Below are positions 54,003 to 63,135 of a stretch of 64,000 nt of DNA, piece by piece. Where the stretch lies: NCBI GenBank assembly GCA_947259885.1, contig CAMYNW010000007.1, positions 248,001 through 312,000 on the forward strand, read 5' to 3'. A program made the position numbers and the translations under genes. Source of the stretch: an uncultured Gammaproteobacteria bacterium. GTDB taxonomy: Bacteria; Pseudomonadota; Gammaproteobacteria; Arenicellales; Poriferihabitantaceae. The notes below the pieces were generated by a model. That model did no database searches. It was not told the origin of the DNA and was given only the letters and a program-made list of their open reading frames with translations. The stretch's first letter is position 1. Every line of letters begins with the position of its first letter.

Positions 54003-54884
54003 GTGAATGCACAGGCACCCGCTGCAGTATTAAAGACCCTGAGCTCAGAACTGGAGAGTTTGACACCCGAAGTGCGCAAGGCGGCGGCTTACGTGTTGGA
54101 AAATCCTAACGATGTGGGTGTTTCGTCGATTAGAGAGATCGCGAGCGTGGCAAAAGTAAAACCCAATACATTTGTAAGAATGGCGCGCAGCGTTGGATTC
54201 AGTGGGTATGAAGAATTCCGGGAACCATTCAGAGAAGAAATCCGCAGAGGTGGTGTCAGCTTTCCTGATCGTGCTAGATGGCTGCAATCACTGGCAAAAG
54301 GCGGCAAGCTTTCGGGATTGTTTGCCGACATGGCTTCCAGCGCAATTGGTAACATCGAACAGACGTTTGCAGCCACGGATGACAAAGCCATGAAACGCGC
54401 CGCCGATGCCATCGTTTCAGCACGACGTACCTATGTTCTGGGTGTCGGTGTCAACTATACAAACGCTAGAAACTTCACCTATCTGGCAAACATGGCGCTG
54501 GAAGATTTGCGCTCAATACCGATGCAAGGTAGCACCGCGACGGACGATTTGGTTCGGGCCGCTAAACAAGACGTGCTGATCGCGATGACATGCAAGCCTT
54601 ATCGTACCGAAGTAGTCGAAGCGGTTGAACTCGCGAAAGAGCAAGGTGTTTCCATCATCGCGATATCGGATAGCCCGGCCTCGCCCATCGTTACTGGCGC
54701 CGATCATTCTTTTATCGTGGTAGCAGATACCCCTCAGTTTTTCCCCTCATCGGTATCGATTATTGCTTTGTTGGAGACTCTTATGGCTTTTGTTATCGCT
54801 GACGCCAAGCCCGATGTTATTGCTAATATAGAAGAGTTTCACGATCGTCGACATTTGCTCGGTATTTACATGAAGGAGAATTAA
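54003..54884 (+). CDS. MurR/RpiR family transcriptional regulator
   Basis: A regulator of about 293 residues. The N-terminal RpiR helix-turn-helix reads TPEVRKAAAYVLENPNDVG, then SIREIASVAKVKPNTFVRMA and VGFSGYEEFRE. The C-terminal SIS (sugar isomerase-like) domain includes YVLGVGVNYTNARNF and IAISDSPASPIVTGADHSF. SIS domains normally bind phosphosugars, but RpiR regulators near amine genes have other ligands. The start is unsure: GTG 54003 avoids the overlap with the palindrome at 53958, whereas TTG 53970 is longer; neither has a clear ribosome site. The Rieske gene begins directly at its stop. Confidence 0.9.
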   Translation: MNAQAPAAVLKTLSSELESLTPEVRKAAAYVLENPNDVGVSSIREIASVAKVKPNTFVRMARSVGFSGYEEFREPFREEIRRGGVSFPDRARWLQSLAKGGKLSGLFADMASSAIGNIEQTFAATDDKAMKRAADAIVSARRTYVLGVGVNYTNARNFTYLANMALEDLRSIPMQGSTATDDLVRAAKQDVLIAMTCKPYRTEVVEAVELAKEQGVSIIAISDSPASPIVTGADHSFIVVADTPQFFPSSVSIIALLETLMAFVIADAKPDVIANIEEFHDRRHLLGIYMKEN

Positions 54885-55973
54885 ATGGATGCCTCAAACA
54901 ATCCGACCCGATCCCTCTCTGCAAGGTACTATACAGATCCAGCTATTTACCAAGCAGAGAAACAAAGCTCACTGGCAACCACGTGGCAGCTCGCAGGCCA
55001 TGCATCCCAACTCAAAAATCCCGGGGACTACTTCACTTTCGAAATCGCCGGTGAAAACCTTTTTGCGGTTAGAACCAGGCAGGGTGAAATCAAGGCCTAC
55101 TATAACGTTTGCCAACACCGCGCTCATGAATTGTTAAAAGGCAGTGGGAATAAAGGCGTGATTGTCTGCCCTTACCATGCATGGTCTTATGAACTGACTG
55201 GTGCATTAAGAGCCGGCCCTAACATTGATGCGGTACCGGGATTCAACAAAGCAGAGATCTGTCTGCAGTCGGTACGGGTCGAAGACTTTTGCGGGTTCTT
55301 GTTTGCTAACCTGGATAATGATGCAACCTCAATGGATGAGTGGTTCCCCGATGTGCGTAACGAACTCACCGAATTTGTACCAGATATCGAGCGCCTGAAG
55401 CCGGTAAAGTGGGTTGAAGTACTCGAAAACTGCAACTGGAAGGTTTCCATTGAAAACTATTCCGAGTGTTACCACTGCCGGCTCAATCATCCTACCTTTG
55501 CCACTGGTGTGGTTAAACCGGAAACCTATGACATCCAGCCACAGGGTTATTGTCTTCGGCATACCACCGAATGTCAGAATCTGGACAAGATGACCTATCC
55601 CATTGATCTCGATAGCAATCCCCGCGCGGGAGAATACTCCTCATGGTTTCTATGGCCCATGGTCAGCTTTCAGGTTTATCCCGGAAACGTGCTGAATACC
55701 TATCACTGGCGTCCGGTCGATCATGAAAGAGTCGTGGTCTGGCGCGGCTGGTATACCATCGATGGCGAACCTTCAGACGTAATTGAGCAACTTGCGATCC
55801 AGGATCGCGAGACAACCGTTGAGGAAGACATTCATCTTGTTCAGTCGGTGCAACGAGGTTTGCAAAGTCGTGGTTACAAACCTGGCCCGCTCGTGGTTGA
55901 TCCGAAAGGTGGTGTGAACTCTGAGCACTCCATTAAAACGCTGCAGAGCTGGATGCGAGATGCGACTGGTTGA
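54885..55973 (+). CDS. Rieske 2Fe-2S oxygenase alpha subunit (glycine betaine/stachydrine type)
   Basis: A 362-residue aromatic-ring-hydroxylating-dioxygenase-like subunit. The Rieske cluster is Cys76, His78, Cys95 and His98 (VCQHRAHEL and VCPYHAWSY). The mononuclear iron site is ENYSECYHCRLNHP, with His197 and His202. This form is close to GbcA and to the stachydrine and carnitine oxygenases, which remove an N-methyl or the whole trimethylamine group; no reductase gene lies nearby. It starts at the base after the RpiR stop, so it is co-expressed with the regulator. Confidence 0.88.
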   Translation: MDASNNPTRSLSARYYTDPAIYQAEKQSSLATTWQLAGHASQLKNPGDYFTFEIAGENLFAVRTRQGEIKAYYNVCQHRAHELLKGSGNKGVIVCPYHAWSYELTGALRAGPNIDAVPGFNKAEICLQSVRVEDFCGFLFANLDNDATSMDEWFPDVRNELTEFVPDIERLKPVKWVEVLENCNWKVSIENYSECYHCRLNHPTFATGVVKPETYDIQPQGYCLRHTTECQNLDKMTYPIDLDSNPRAGEYSSWFLWPMVSFQVYPGNVLNTYHWRPVDHERVVVWRGWYTIDGEPSDVIEQLAIQDRETTVEEDIHLVQSVQRGLQSRGYKPGPLVVDPKGGVNSEHSIKTLQSWMRDATG

Positions 55974-55983
55974 TATTAAAAGT

Positions 55984-56004
55984 TACCCGGAGCCGGTCCG
56001 GGTA
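55984..56004 (+). other. Perfect stem-loop after the Rieske gene
   Basis: TACCCGGA and TCCGGGTA form an 8-base stem around a 5-base loop (GCCGG), 11 bases after the oxygenase stop. No T-run follows, so it is not a standard intrinsic terminator, but its position suggests a role in transcript end formation or stability. The remaining 170 bases before thrC hold nothing I recognise. Confidence 0.4.
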
Positions 56005-56174
56005 CAATGCACAGCATTATTCCGGACGGATTTTAAGTGGATCAACGAGACTGCAGGTCTTATTAATCAATGACAGATGCCCGGGAACAGTAATCGCAGA
56101 CACCGGATTGCGCGATGATGTTGCCTTAGCCCGCGCTCTGCATAGCGGTTGCAGATGCCAGATGAAGTGATCGT

Positions 56175-57620
56175 CTAATCTGGAGCCTCAGTCATGGCGT
56201 CGATCAGAGCGAACTCCAAATTTTCCAGATCACAAAGTCGCAGATGTTGACAGACTTTACTGGCCCTTTCCAAAGACGCGTGCTTGCCCTGCTCCGGCAA
56301 ATCCGCTCCCGAGTCCAGACACGCTCGAGTAATTTCAGGAAACTTGGCGGGGTGCGCGGTAGCCAGACAAACAATTTTAAGTTTTTCAGGTAATCGATCT
56401 TTCAGTGCATTCGCTGCGGCCACGGCCACCGCAGAATGCGGGTCCAGAAGGTAACCATCATTGCCGTGGAATACTTCTCTGATGGTCTCGCTGGTTCGCG
56501 CATCAGAGATAGAAATTGAAGTAAAACCTTTCTGCGCAGTAGCGAGAATTTGCGGATCAAGCTCGACCTTGCCGTTTTGTTTGAACTCATCCATCCAGGA
56601 TCTTATTTTCTCGCCATCACTGCCCGAAGAAAAATACAGAAATCGCCAGAAATTGTAGGGAACAACAATATCGATTGCTGACGACAAGGTTTGGACCAGA
56701 TCCTTCTTGGCAAACACACCTTCAGAAAAAGCGGTGTGCAACGCTTGATTTACGTTATTAGCACAAATAAAAGTATTTACCGGTAAACCCATGGAGCGGG
56801 CCAGGTAACCACCGAATAGATTGCCAAATGCACCACTTGGCACAGAGAAAATGATCTCGTCGCCGATCTTGTCCACCACGCGATAGTAGCCATAGAAATA
56901 GTGCACCGCCTGCACCATCACCCGACACCAGTTGATGGAATTAACACTGGAAAGATTCAGCCTTTTTTTTAGCTCTTCATCGGAGAACAACTTGGCCACA
57001 ACGAAGTCCAGATCGTCTCCACCATCTGCACAGTTTTCCACTCCAACAGGATGTACGTTCGCCGCATTGAGGGTTGTCATCTGCCGCTCTTGCTCTTCGG
57101 AAATCATGCCACGGGGGTAAAGCGGCCAGCAGTCAATGGTTTCTTTTCCCGCCGATGCCCATGCCGCTGCTGGACCTGTGTCCCCTGTTGTAGCCAGGAC
57201 GATCGAGAGATGTTCCTTTCTTTGCTGTAACAGGTAGTCGAGTATGTTAATGAGAAATCCCATGGCGACATCTTTGAAAGACAGTGTCGGCCCGTGAAAC
57301 AACTCCATGATGTAAGTTCTGCCCTCATCACCAAGAGGAACAAAACCGATAACATCTGGATGTTCAAAGGATTTATAGCTGTTATCGAGCAACTGCTTCA
57401 AATCGTTTGCGGGGATGATTGAGCGATCAATGAAAAGTGACAATAGTTCGAAGGCGAGGTCCGGGTAGTCAAGATCAACCCAACTTATAAACTGTTCCGG
57501 AGTGACCATTGGGATAGACTCAGGGACAAACAAACCACCATCTGCAGCAAATCCTTGCAATACGGCTTCATCAAAAGTTACCGGGGGAATTCCACCCCTG
57601 GTGCTGACATATTTTATCAT
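56175..57620 (-). CDS. thrC: Threonine synthase
   Basis: A 481-residue PLP enzyme that converts O-phosphohomoserine to threonine. It is the long type, starting YVSTRGGIPPVTFDEAVLQG, with PLP lysine Lys116 in PTLSFKDVAM and the glycine-rich TTGDTGPAAAWA near residue 144 (usual G-D-T-G-x-A-A). The C-terminal SAVAVAAANAL and CLATAHPAKFPE are typical. It faces the Rieske gene tail to tail and is not obviously linked to the methylamine genes. It is an ordinary biosynthetic gene in an unusual neighbourhood. Confidence 0.94.
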   Translation of the reverse strand: MIKYVSTRGGIPPVTFDEAVLQGFAADGGLFVPESIPMVTPEQFISWVDLDYPDLAFELLSLFIDRSIIPANDLKQLLDNSYKSFEHPDVIGFVPLGDEGRTYIMELFHGPTLSFKDVAMGFLINILDYLLQQRKEHLSIVLATTGDTGPAAAWASAGKETIDCWPLYPRGMISEEQERQMTTLNAANVHPVGVENCADGGDDLDFVVAKLFSDEELKKRLNLSSVNSINWCRVMVQAVHYFYGYYRVVDKIGDEIIFSVPSGAFGNLFGGYLARSMGLPVNTFICANNVNQALHTAFSEGVFAKKDLVQTLSSAIDIVVPYNFWRFLYFSSGSDGEKIRSWMDEFKQNGKVELDPQILATAQKGFTSISISDARTSETIREVFHGNDGYLLDPHSAVAVAAANALKDRLPEKLKIVCLATAHPAKFPEITRACLDSGADLPEQGKHASLERASKVCQHLRLCDLENLEFALIDAMTEAPD

Positions 57621-58013
57621 TCGTATTTAGTCCTTCTTGTTCATTGCTATCTGTTTACGGGAAAGAATGTGCGCTGATTGCAAGTTCGATGATAATAAGC
57701 GGTGTTTGCAATAACTAAAAAATTCAATTTTAAAAGCAGGCCGTCTCGGATTTTATTACATAATTTAATCGGCCACTGAATTTCATTCCAAACAGCAGGG
57801 CCGGGGTATTAACATATTATTACTCCTCTGAGGGCCCTGTGTGCCAAGCTCTCGATGGATGACATTTGTGTGCTTGCCTTCAAAAATTTAGATTGCACCC
57901 TCAACATACCTAGGATATCAATGATGATCCGGCCTCCGGTATACTAGGGTTAAGCTGCGGTTAACGGCAAGCTGTTCACAATCAAACAATTATCAATCCT
58001 CCAGGAGAACACC
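57621..58013. other. 393-base intergenic region between thrC and the ABC transporter
   Basis: Divergent region without a gene. It must hold the promoters of thrC and of the ABC transporter operon. A TATACT at 57940-57945 could be the -10 element for the transporter, but no good -35 is seen 17 bases upstream. The ribosome site AGGAG at 58003-58007 precedes the transporter ATG by six bases. No riboswitch or clear operator was recognised. Confidence 0.5.
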
Positions 58014-58820
58014 ATGAGAATTCATTCATTCAGACTACTCGCAATTGGGGCGTTTGCCATGCTAGGCGCTGCCAACGCCTCGGCAGAAACGCTCCGCGTC
58101 GGCATGGAATGCACCTATGCCCCTTTCAACTATAAAACCGCTGATGGAGAACTGGCAGGTTACGACGTAGATGTTGCCAATGGCGTCGCAGGAATTATTG
58201 GTGCGGAGTTCGAATTCGTCTGTCAGGAATGGGATGGCATGATCCCAGCATTACTGGCTAACAAATTTGATCTTATTATCGCGTCCATGTCGATCACCGA
58301 AAAGCGCATGGAAAAGATGGACTTTACCGGACCTTACCGATTCTCGACCGGCCGTATTGTTGGTGCGAAAAAAACTGAGGTCAATTTATTTGACGATGCA
58401 GGAAACCCAATTCCGGAAAATTTTAAAGGCCTGAAAGTAGGTCTGGAACGGGCGACCACCTATTCAAGCTGGTTCGAAGCCGAGCTACCGGATGCAGATG
58501 TCGTTCTTTATGACAGTTCCGAGTCCCTTTATCTTGATCTGCAAAACGGCCGCGTCGACATTATTATGACCAACCCAATGAAGGCGCACCTTAAATTTCT
58601 GTCCAAAGAAGATGGGGCCGGATTTGATTTTAAGGGGCCTGTTGTTGATGAAGAAAAATACTTTGGGATAGGTGTTGGTATTGGTCTACGACAAGGCCAG
58701 CCTGAACTGAAGGAGCGTTTAAATAGTGCGCTAAAACAGTTAATCAATTCTGGCGAACTGGAAAGTTACGCCATGAAAATTTTTCCTTTCAAACTTCATA
58801 AGGACGAATGGGGTCAGTAA
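58014..58820 (+). CDS. Polar amino acid ABC transporter, substrate-binding protein
   Basis: A 268-residue periplasmic binding protein of the HisJ/ArgT/NocT cluster. A signal peptide ends near NASAETL. It then has LRVGMECTYAPFNYKTADGE, GYDVDVANGVAGIIGAEFEF and IIASMSITEKRMEKMDFTGPY, the usual lobe 1 features, and a family-typical LYLDLQNGRVDII. Relatives carry lysine, arginine, ornithine, histidine or opines. The genes that follow complete the system. In this region the ligand might be an N-methylated or cyclic amino acid, but the sequence cannot tell. Confidence 0.92.
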   Translation: MRIHSFRLLAIGAFAMLGAANASAETLRVGMECTYAPFNYKTADGELAGYDVDVANGVAGIIGAEFEFVCQEWDGMIPALLANKFDLIIASMSITEKRMEKMDFTGPYRFSTGRIVGAKKTEVNLFDDAGNPIPENFKGLKVGLERATTYSSWFEAELPDADVVLYDSSESLYLDLQNGRVDIIMTNPMKAHLKFLSKEDGAGFDFKGPVVDEEKYFGIGVGIGLRQGQPELKERLNSALKQLINSGELESYAMKIFPFKLHKDEWGQ

Positions 58821-58911
58821 TTTTCTAATCATTTCGGGGCAACGGGGCGCGTCATAATGTGCCCCATCGCCTTTTCTTTCGGCAATGGCGCAGGCCGCGC
58901 GCTCCATTCGC

Positions 58912-58917
58912 AGGAGG
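58912..58917 (+). promoter_or_regulatory. Ribosome binding site deciding the start of the first permease
   Basis: AGGAGG lies seven bases before GTG 58925. The longer in-frame GTG at 58859 has no such site and would add 22 unlikely residues without a membrane segment. Confidence 0.7.
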
Positions 58918-58924
58918 GAATAAT

Positions 58925-59620
58925 GTGGAAGTTTTAACCGGATGGTGGGATGACTACTTCTGGGGCGCAGTTATTGTTGCGAAAGTATTCATTGCGTCTC
59001 TATCCCTGATGATACTATTCGGGCTTATTGGCGCTGGCGCCAAACTCTCGAACAGTCGCGTAGCTCAGAAAATCGCTGGCGCTTATACCGTTATTTTTCG
59101 CGGTACGCCGGAAATCCTCGTTATCCTGCTGCTGTATTTTGGCTCGGCAATTTTGCTGACGTCGATCGCACAGATATTTAATCCAGAGATCAAATTCGTT
59201 GATGTCCCGCCATTCTGGGCGGGTACCATTGCAATCTCGATCATTGTCGGCTCCTATGCAACTGAAACATTCCGCGGAGCATTCCTGGGTGTTAATCCTG
59301 GCAGTATAGAAGCCGCGCGTGCGCTGGGCATGTCCACCCTTCAGACCTTCATTTACATCCGTATCCCTGAAATGTGGCGTATTGCACTTCCACCGTTTGG
59401 CAATCATATGTTGTCGCTTATAAAAGATACGGCACTGATATCGATCATCGGGCTGAACGAAACGCTGTTTGTTGCGAAACAAGCCATTACCGTTACGGGT
59501 AAACCCTTCACGATGTATATCGTAGTAGGCGCGATCTATCTTGGATTTTCATCTGTAATCACTTTAGCTGTTATGGCCATTGAAAAATTCGGCAATCGCA
59601 CGACGATAGACGCAAAGTGA
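58925..59620 (+). CDS. Polar amino acid ABC transporter, permease (HisQ type)
   Basis: An inner membrane permease of 231 residues with about five transmembrane segments. The EAA loop reads GSIEAARALGMSTLQTFIYI, and FRGTPEILVILLLYFG is the N-terminal signature of this permease class. GTG 58925 with AGGAGG ahead is the chosen start. It would pair with the second permease, whose GTG start overlaps its stop (GTGA). The binding protein gene is about 100 bases upstream on the same strand. Confidence 0.9.
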   Translation: MEVLTGWWDDYFWGAVIVAKVFIASLSLMILFGLIGAGAKLSNSRVAQKIAGAYTVIFRGTPEILVILLLYFGSAILLTSIAQIFNPEIKFVDVPPFWAGTIAISIIVGSYATETFRGAFLGVNPGSIEAARALGMSTLQTFIYIRIPEMWRIALPPFGNHMLSLIKDTALISIIGLNETLFVAKQAITVTGKPFTMYIVVGAIYLGFSSVITLAVMAIEKFGNRTTIDAK

Positions 59621-60312
59621 GTTTCGACCTAAGTCTGATTCTAGAGAGTCTGCCGCTGATGTTAGCCGGCATAGGCATTACTTTGAAATTACTGTTGGTC
59701 TCTGGATTTCTCGGACTGATACTTGCCGTTGCGCTATTACTGATGAGAATCAGTGGTAAATTTTATCTGGACTGGCCGGCTCAGGCGTATATCTACGTTT
59801 TCCGGGGCACACCCATTCTGGTGCAGATTTTCATTATCTATTATGGTCTGCCGCAATTTGAGGCAGTGCGTGACAGCATTTTCTGGCATATCCTGCGAGA
59901 ACCTACAGGGTGTGCCATTGTCGCCCTGACATTAAATACCGGGGCATACGTATCGGAAATACTGCGCGGCGGTGTTCTTGGTGTAGACCGCGGTTTACTC
60001 GAGGCCGGTTCGGCCCTGGGCATGTCGGCGCGACATAAATTTGTTTATATTACAACTCCCATCGCAACACGCCTGTCTCTTCCAGCCTATAGCAACGATG
60101 TCATCAGCCTTCTGAAATCCACAGCATTAGCCAGCACCATCACCATTGCTGATATGACTGGGATTGCCCGGACTATCGTTGCAGACACTTATGCCCCTTA
60201 TGAAATTTTTATCTCACTGGCGATCGTCTATATGATCTTCACTCTAGGGCTACAAAAACTTTTTGGGGTGATTGAGAGATATCTCGGTCGTTATACCAGA
60301 CGCGATGGATAG
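59617..60312 (+). CDS. Polar amino acid ABC transporter, permease (HisM type)
   Basis: A 231-residue permease subunit, the partner of the previous one. It has [19 protein letters not shown] near residue 60, the EAA-type loop [20 protein letters not shown] and five hydrophobic segments. It starts with GTG 59617, sharing four bases with the upstream stop, and overlaps the start of the ATPase gene by eight bases. The three-gene coupling indicates equal expression of the membrane components. Confidence 0.9.
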   Translation: MSFDLSLILESLPLMLAGIGITLKLLLVSGFLGLILAVALLLMRISGKFYLDWPAQAYIYVFRGTPILVQIFIIYYGLPQFEAVRDSIFWHILREPTGCAIVALTLNTGAYVSEILRGGVLGVDRGLLEAGSALGMSARHKFVYITTPIATRLSLPAYSNDVISLLKSTALASTITIADMTGIARTIVADTYAPYEIFISLAIVYMIFTLGLQKLFGVIERYLGRYTRRDG

Positions 60313-61066
60313 CATGACCGACACCGAGACCCGGCCTTTGATTAAGATGATTAAGGTCAATAAATTTTTTGGCCCGTTTCAAGCTCTGAAAAACATAGAC
60401 CTTGAAGTTTACAAAGGCGAGAAGATTGTGATCTGCGGACCGTCTGGTTCGGGTAAATCAACTTTGATTCGCTGCATTAACCGCCTGGAAGAACACAACG
60501 ATGGCAATATCATCATTGATGGTATAGAGCTGACCGACAAGGTTGAAGACATTGACGCAGTGCGACGGGAAGTTGGCATGGTGTTTCAGAGTTTCAACCT
60601 GTTCCCCCACATGACAATTGCTAAAAACCTGATGATCGCTCAGCAACTGGTGCGGAAAACTCCCAAAGCTAAAGCACGTGAAATTGCGATGCTCTATCTG
60701 GAACGAGTAAAAATCCCAGAACAGGCTGACAAGTATCCAATTCAGCTATCGGGTGGTCAACAACAACGAGTGGCAATTGCGCGAGCCCTGTGCATGCGTC
60801 CTGAAATCATCTTGTTTGATGAGCCGACATCAGCACTCGACCCGGAGATGATCAATGAGGTTCTGGACGTGATGATTGATCTGGCCAGAGATGGCATGAC
60901 AATGGTCTGCGTGACCCATGAAATGGGGTTTGCGCGCTCCGTCGCAGACCGGGTGATCTTTATGGACGCCGGTGAAATTGTTGAGCAGGCCGAGCCCGCG
61001 GAATTCTTCGATAACCCAGAAAACGAGAGAACAAAGGTGTTCCTTAACCAGATCCTGAGTCACTAA
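60305..61066 (+). CDS. Polar amino acid ABC transporter, ATP-binding protein
   Basis: A 253-residue ATPase of the HisP/GlnQ type. Walker [15 protein letters not shown]-loop [13 protein letters not shown], signature [15 protein letters not shown], Walker [14 protein letters not shown] and the H-loop CVTHEMGF are complete. ATG 60305 overlaps the permease stop; ATG 60314 is also possible, and an upstream frame to 60272 is unlikely. It powers the two permeases. The stop codon lies in an 11-base tandem duplication at 61064. Confidence 0.94.
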   Translation: MDSMTDTETRPLIKMIKVNKFFGPFQALKNIDLEVYKGEKIVICGPSGSGKSTLIRCINRLEEHNDGNIIIDGIELTDKVEDIDAVRREVGMVFQSFNLFPHMTIAKNLMIAQQLVRKTPKAKAREIAMLYLERVKIPEQADKYPIQLSGGQQQRVAIARALCMRPEIILFDEPTSALDPEMINEVLDVMIDLARDGMTMVCVTHEMGFARSVADRVIFMDAGEIVEQAEPAEFFDNPENERTKVFLNQILSH

Positions 61067-61085
61067 ATAGTTAGTAAATAGTTAG
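61064..61085 (+). repeat. 11-base tandem duplication at the ATPase stop codon
   Basis: TAAATAGTTAG is repeated exactly twice, at 61064-61074 and 61075-61085. The first copy includes the stop codon TAA of the ATPase gene. It is probably a slippage product without function. Confidence 0.8.
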
Positions 61086-61118
61086 TGAAACAACGACGAT
61101 CTTCCGCCTAGGATATTG

Positions 61119-62078
61119 TTATCCCTCAACATTCCCAAGTGCTGTACAGACCGCCTTGGCGATTTGCACATCCTGCACCGCAACACCTGTAAGGTCGGCC
61201 ACTGTAATTTGAGTATCCGATGTTCTTATCCGGTTACCAGATTCAATAGCGCTTCCCAGCTCGATAACTTGTTCGAGTTTTAGATCATGGGCTGATATCG
61301 CTTTATAGATCTCGCCGCGTTCCTGGCATTGGATCAGGCTATCGGCGACAACAATATCCGCGGTGCCAAGTATCCGCGAATCGATTTCCTGTTTTTCCGC
61401 GGTATCGGATCCCATCGCTGTGATATGTGTGCCCGCTTTGATCTGCTCAATTTTAATGAGCGGCTTGATCGAAGGTGTGGTCATTAAAATCAGGTTGCTT
61501 GATTCGGTGACATCAGATGCCACCAATGTTGTCTGCACATCGTACCCTTCGGTTTCCATATCGTCCTTATAAACTTGCAAACTGGCTTCAGACCTGCCCC
61601 AGACGATGATGCGCTTGCAATCGATTAAGGACTTAAGGTATTGAACCTGCATCCGGGCCATTGTGCCTGTTCCAAATACCCCAATCGCCGAAACATTTTC
61701 AGGGGCCATGTATTTGGCAACAATTTCCCCCGCAACAGCGGTTCTCACATTAGTCAGATATCCTTCATCGAGTAAAACGGTATCCAGGACCCCGGTTTTT
61801 TGAGAAAACACCAACATCAGGCCTGAGCTTGACGGCAGGTTCAGTTTCACATTCTGATAAAAGCCCGAGGCAATTTTAATAACAAAATAATCGTCTCCCT
61901 TGATATAGCCATATTTGATATGGGTATCACCCGGTGGATCCTCAAATATCAATTCCCCCACGGGAGGCACAATAACCCGACCTTTGGAATAAGCCACAAA
62001 GCCTTCTTCAATAGCCGTCGAGAAATTCATTGTCTCAACCACGCTTTTGATTTGATCAAGCGTATAAATTTTTGTCAT
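61119..62078 (-). CDS. Ornithine cyclodeaminase/mu-crystallin family protein
   Basis: A 319-residue protein of the OCD/ketimine reductase family. ATG 62078 is preferred because GAGGTG stands six to eleven bases ahead; the frame continues to 62156 without family similarity. The NAD-binding motif is IGVFGTGTMARMQVQYL near residue 134, and GSDTAEKQEID near 233 is conserved. Members deaminate ornithine to proline, or reduce cyclic imines such as pyrroline- and piperideine-carboxylates. It is convergent with the ABC operon; a role on the imported amino acid is plausible. Confidence 0.87.
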   Translation of the reverse strand: MTKIYTLDQIKSVVETMNFSTAIEEGFVAYSKGRVIVPPVGELIFEDPPGDTHIKYGYIKGDDYFVIKIASGFYQNVKLNLPSSSGLMLVFSQKTGVLDTVLLDEGYLTNVRTAVAGEIVAKYMAPENVSAIGVFGTGTMARMQVQYLKSLIDCKRIIVWGRSEASLQVYKDDMETEGYDVQTTLVASDVTESSNLILMTTPSIKPLIKIEQIKAGTHITAMGSDTAEKQEIDSRILGTADIVVADSLIQCQERGEIYKAISAHDLKLEQVIELGSAIESGNRIRTSDTQITVADLTGVAVQDVQIAKAVCTALGNVEG

Positions 62079-62352
62079 AGGCACCTCATGTTCCGGGACC
62101 ATTCTAATTGAGAATACACTGGGCTGAAACACTCTGATATTGATTCGCCTATGCACATAAAACTATGGTTCGAAATTTAACCCTCTTTTCAGCTCTTTCA
62201 AGCACCCGGAAAGTGTGATCTATGCCATACTAAAATAGTCACTTGGACTACTGCCTCGGCACTTTGACCCGTTGAATCCTGGAAGTAGCCGTACCGCCAG
62301 AAATGGTAAGATTTCAGCACTGGCATTGGAAATTTATCTAAAGATTAGAACT

Positions 62353-63135
62353 ATGAACGCCGCTAAATTTGTCAGTGCCGCGGAGCGCTTTGCCGATATT
62401 TCCCGCGCCATAATCCGCAAGGAGATCAATCACCCTCGCCAGGTATCAGCAAAATCAGACGCTACCCCGGTCACCCCTATTGATCAAAAAGTCGAGCGGG
62501 CGCTGCGCGCTGCCATCGAAGAGGCGTTTCCTGATCATGGCATTATCGGAGAGGAGTACGATCCGATTAACGCGGACTCAGACTATGTCTGGGTACTTGA
62601 CCCCATTGACGGTACCATGGCATTTATCGCCGGGCTATCGACATTCGGTACATTAATTGCGTTGACTTGGCGCGGCGCGCCAATTATTGGGATATTGGAT
62701 AGTCCTATTACGGAGGAACGGTGGATTGGCGTTGATGGGCATGGCACCACGTTGAATGGCACTGCCATTACCGTACGCATATGCAAATCTCTTGACCAGG
62801 CGTTCGCCCACACAAGCTCGCCGCTCTATTTTGAACCTGATGAAAGTGACACTAAAGCCTATCATCGGATTAAAGATGCTGTGCACTGGCTGATCTATGG
62901 TGGGGGGTGTCATGCATATGGTCGTGTAGCGCATGGCTATATTGATGTGGCTTTTGAAACTGCGCACGATATCCATGACTACATGGCGTTAGCCCCGATA
63001 ATTAGCAACGCCGGCGGCTTTATTTCGGACTGGCAAGGCAACCCTCTAACCCTGGCATCCGGATCGCGATTTATTGCCAGTGGTGACCAGCGGGTGCATG
63101 AGCAGGCTTTAAAAATACTAGGTGACCGAAGATGA
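62353..63135 (+). CDS. Inositol monophosphatase family protein (histidinol-phosphatase-like)
   Basis: A 260-residue metal-dependent phosphatase. ATG 62353 is chosen; the frame extends to TTG 62272 but the extra 27 residues are not family-like. Metal ligands are in GIIGEEY near residue 62, WVLDPIDGTMAF near 80 and AHDIHDYMALAP near 207. It resembles the HisN/inositol phosphatase branch, so histidinol phosphate or a sugar phosphate is possible. Its stop overlaps the ATG of the next flavoprotein gene (ATGA), so the two are co-translated. Confidence 0.88.
   Translation: MNAAKFVSAAERFADISRAIIRKEINHPRQVSAKSDATPVTPIDQKVERALRAAIEEAFPDHGIIGEEYDPINADSDYVWVLDPIDGTMAFIAGLSTFGTLIALTWRGAPIIGILDSPITEERWIGVDGHGTTLNGTAITVRICKSLDQAFAHTSSPLYFEPDESDTKAYHRIKDAVHWLIYGGGCHAYGRVAHGYIDVAFETAHDIHDYMALAPIISNAGGFISDWQGNPLTLASGSRFIASGDQRVHEQALKILGDRR

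Noticed and set aside
55984..56004. Intrinsic terminator for the Rieske operon
   Set aside because: The stem is good but no run of T follows, so it is listed only as a stem-loop.
55970..56170. 66-codon ORF after the Rieske gene
   Set aside because: No recognisable family, no ribosome site, and it spans the stem-loop; judged non-coding.
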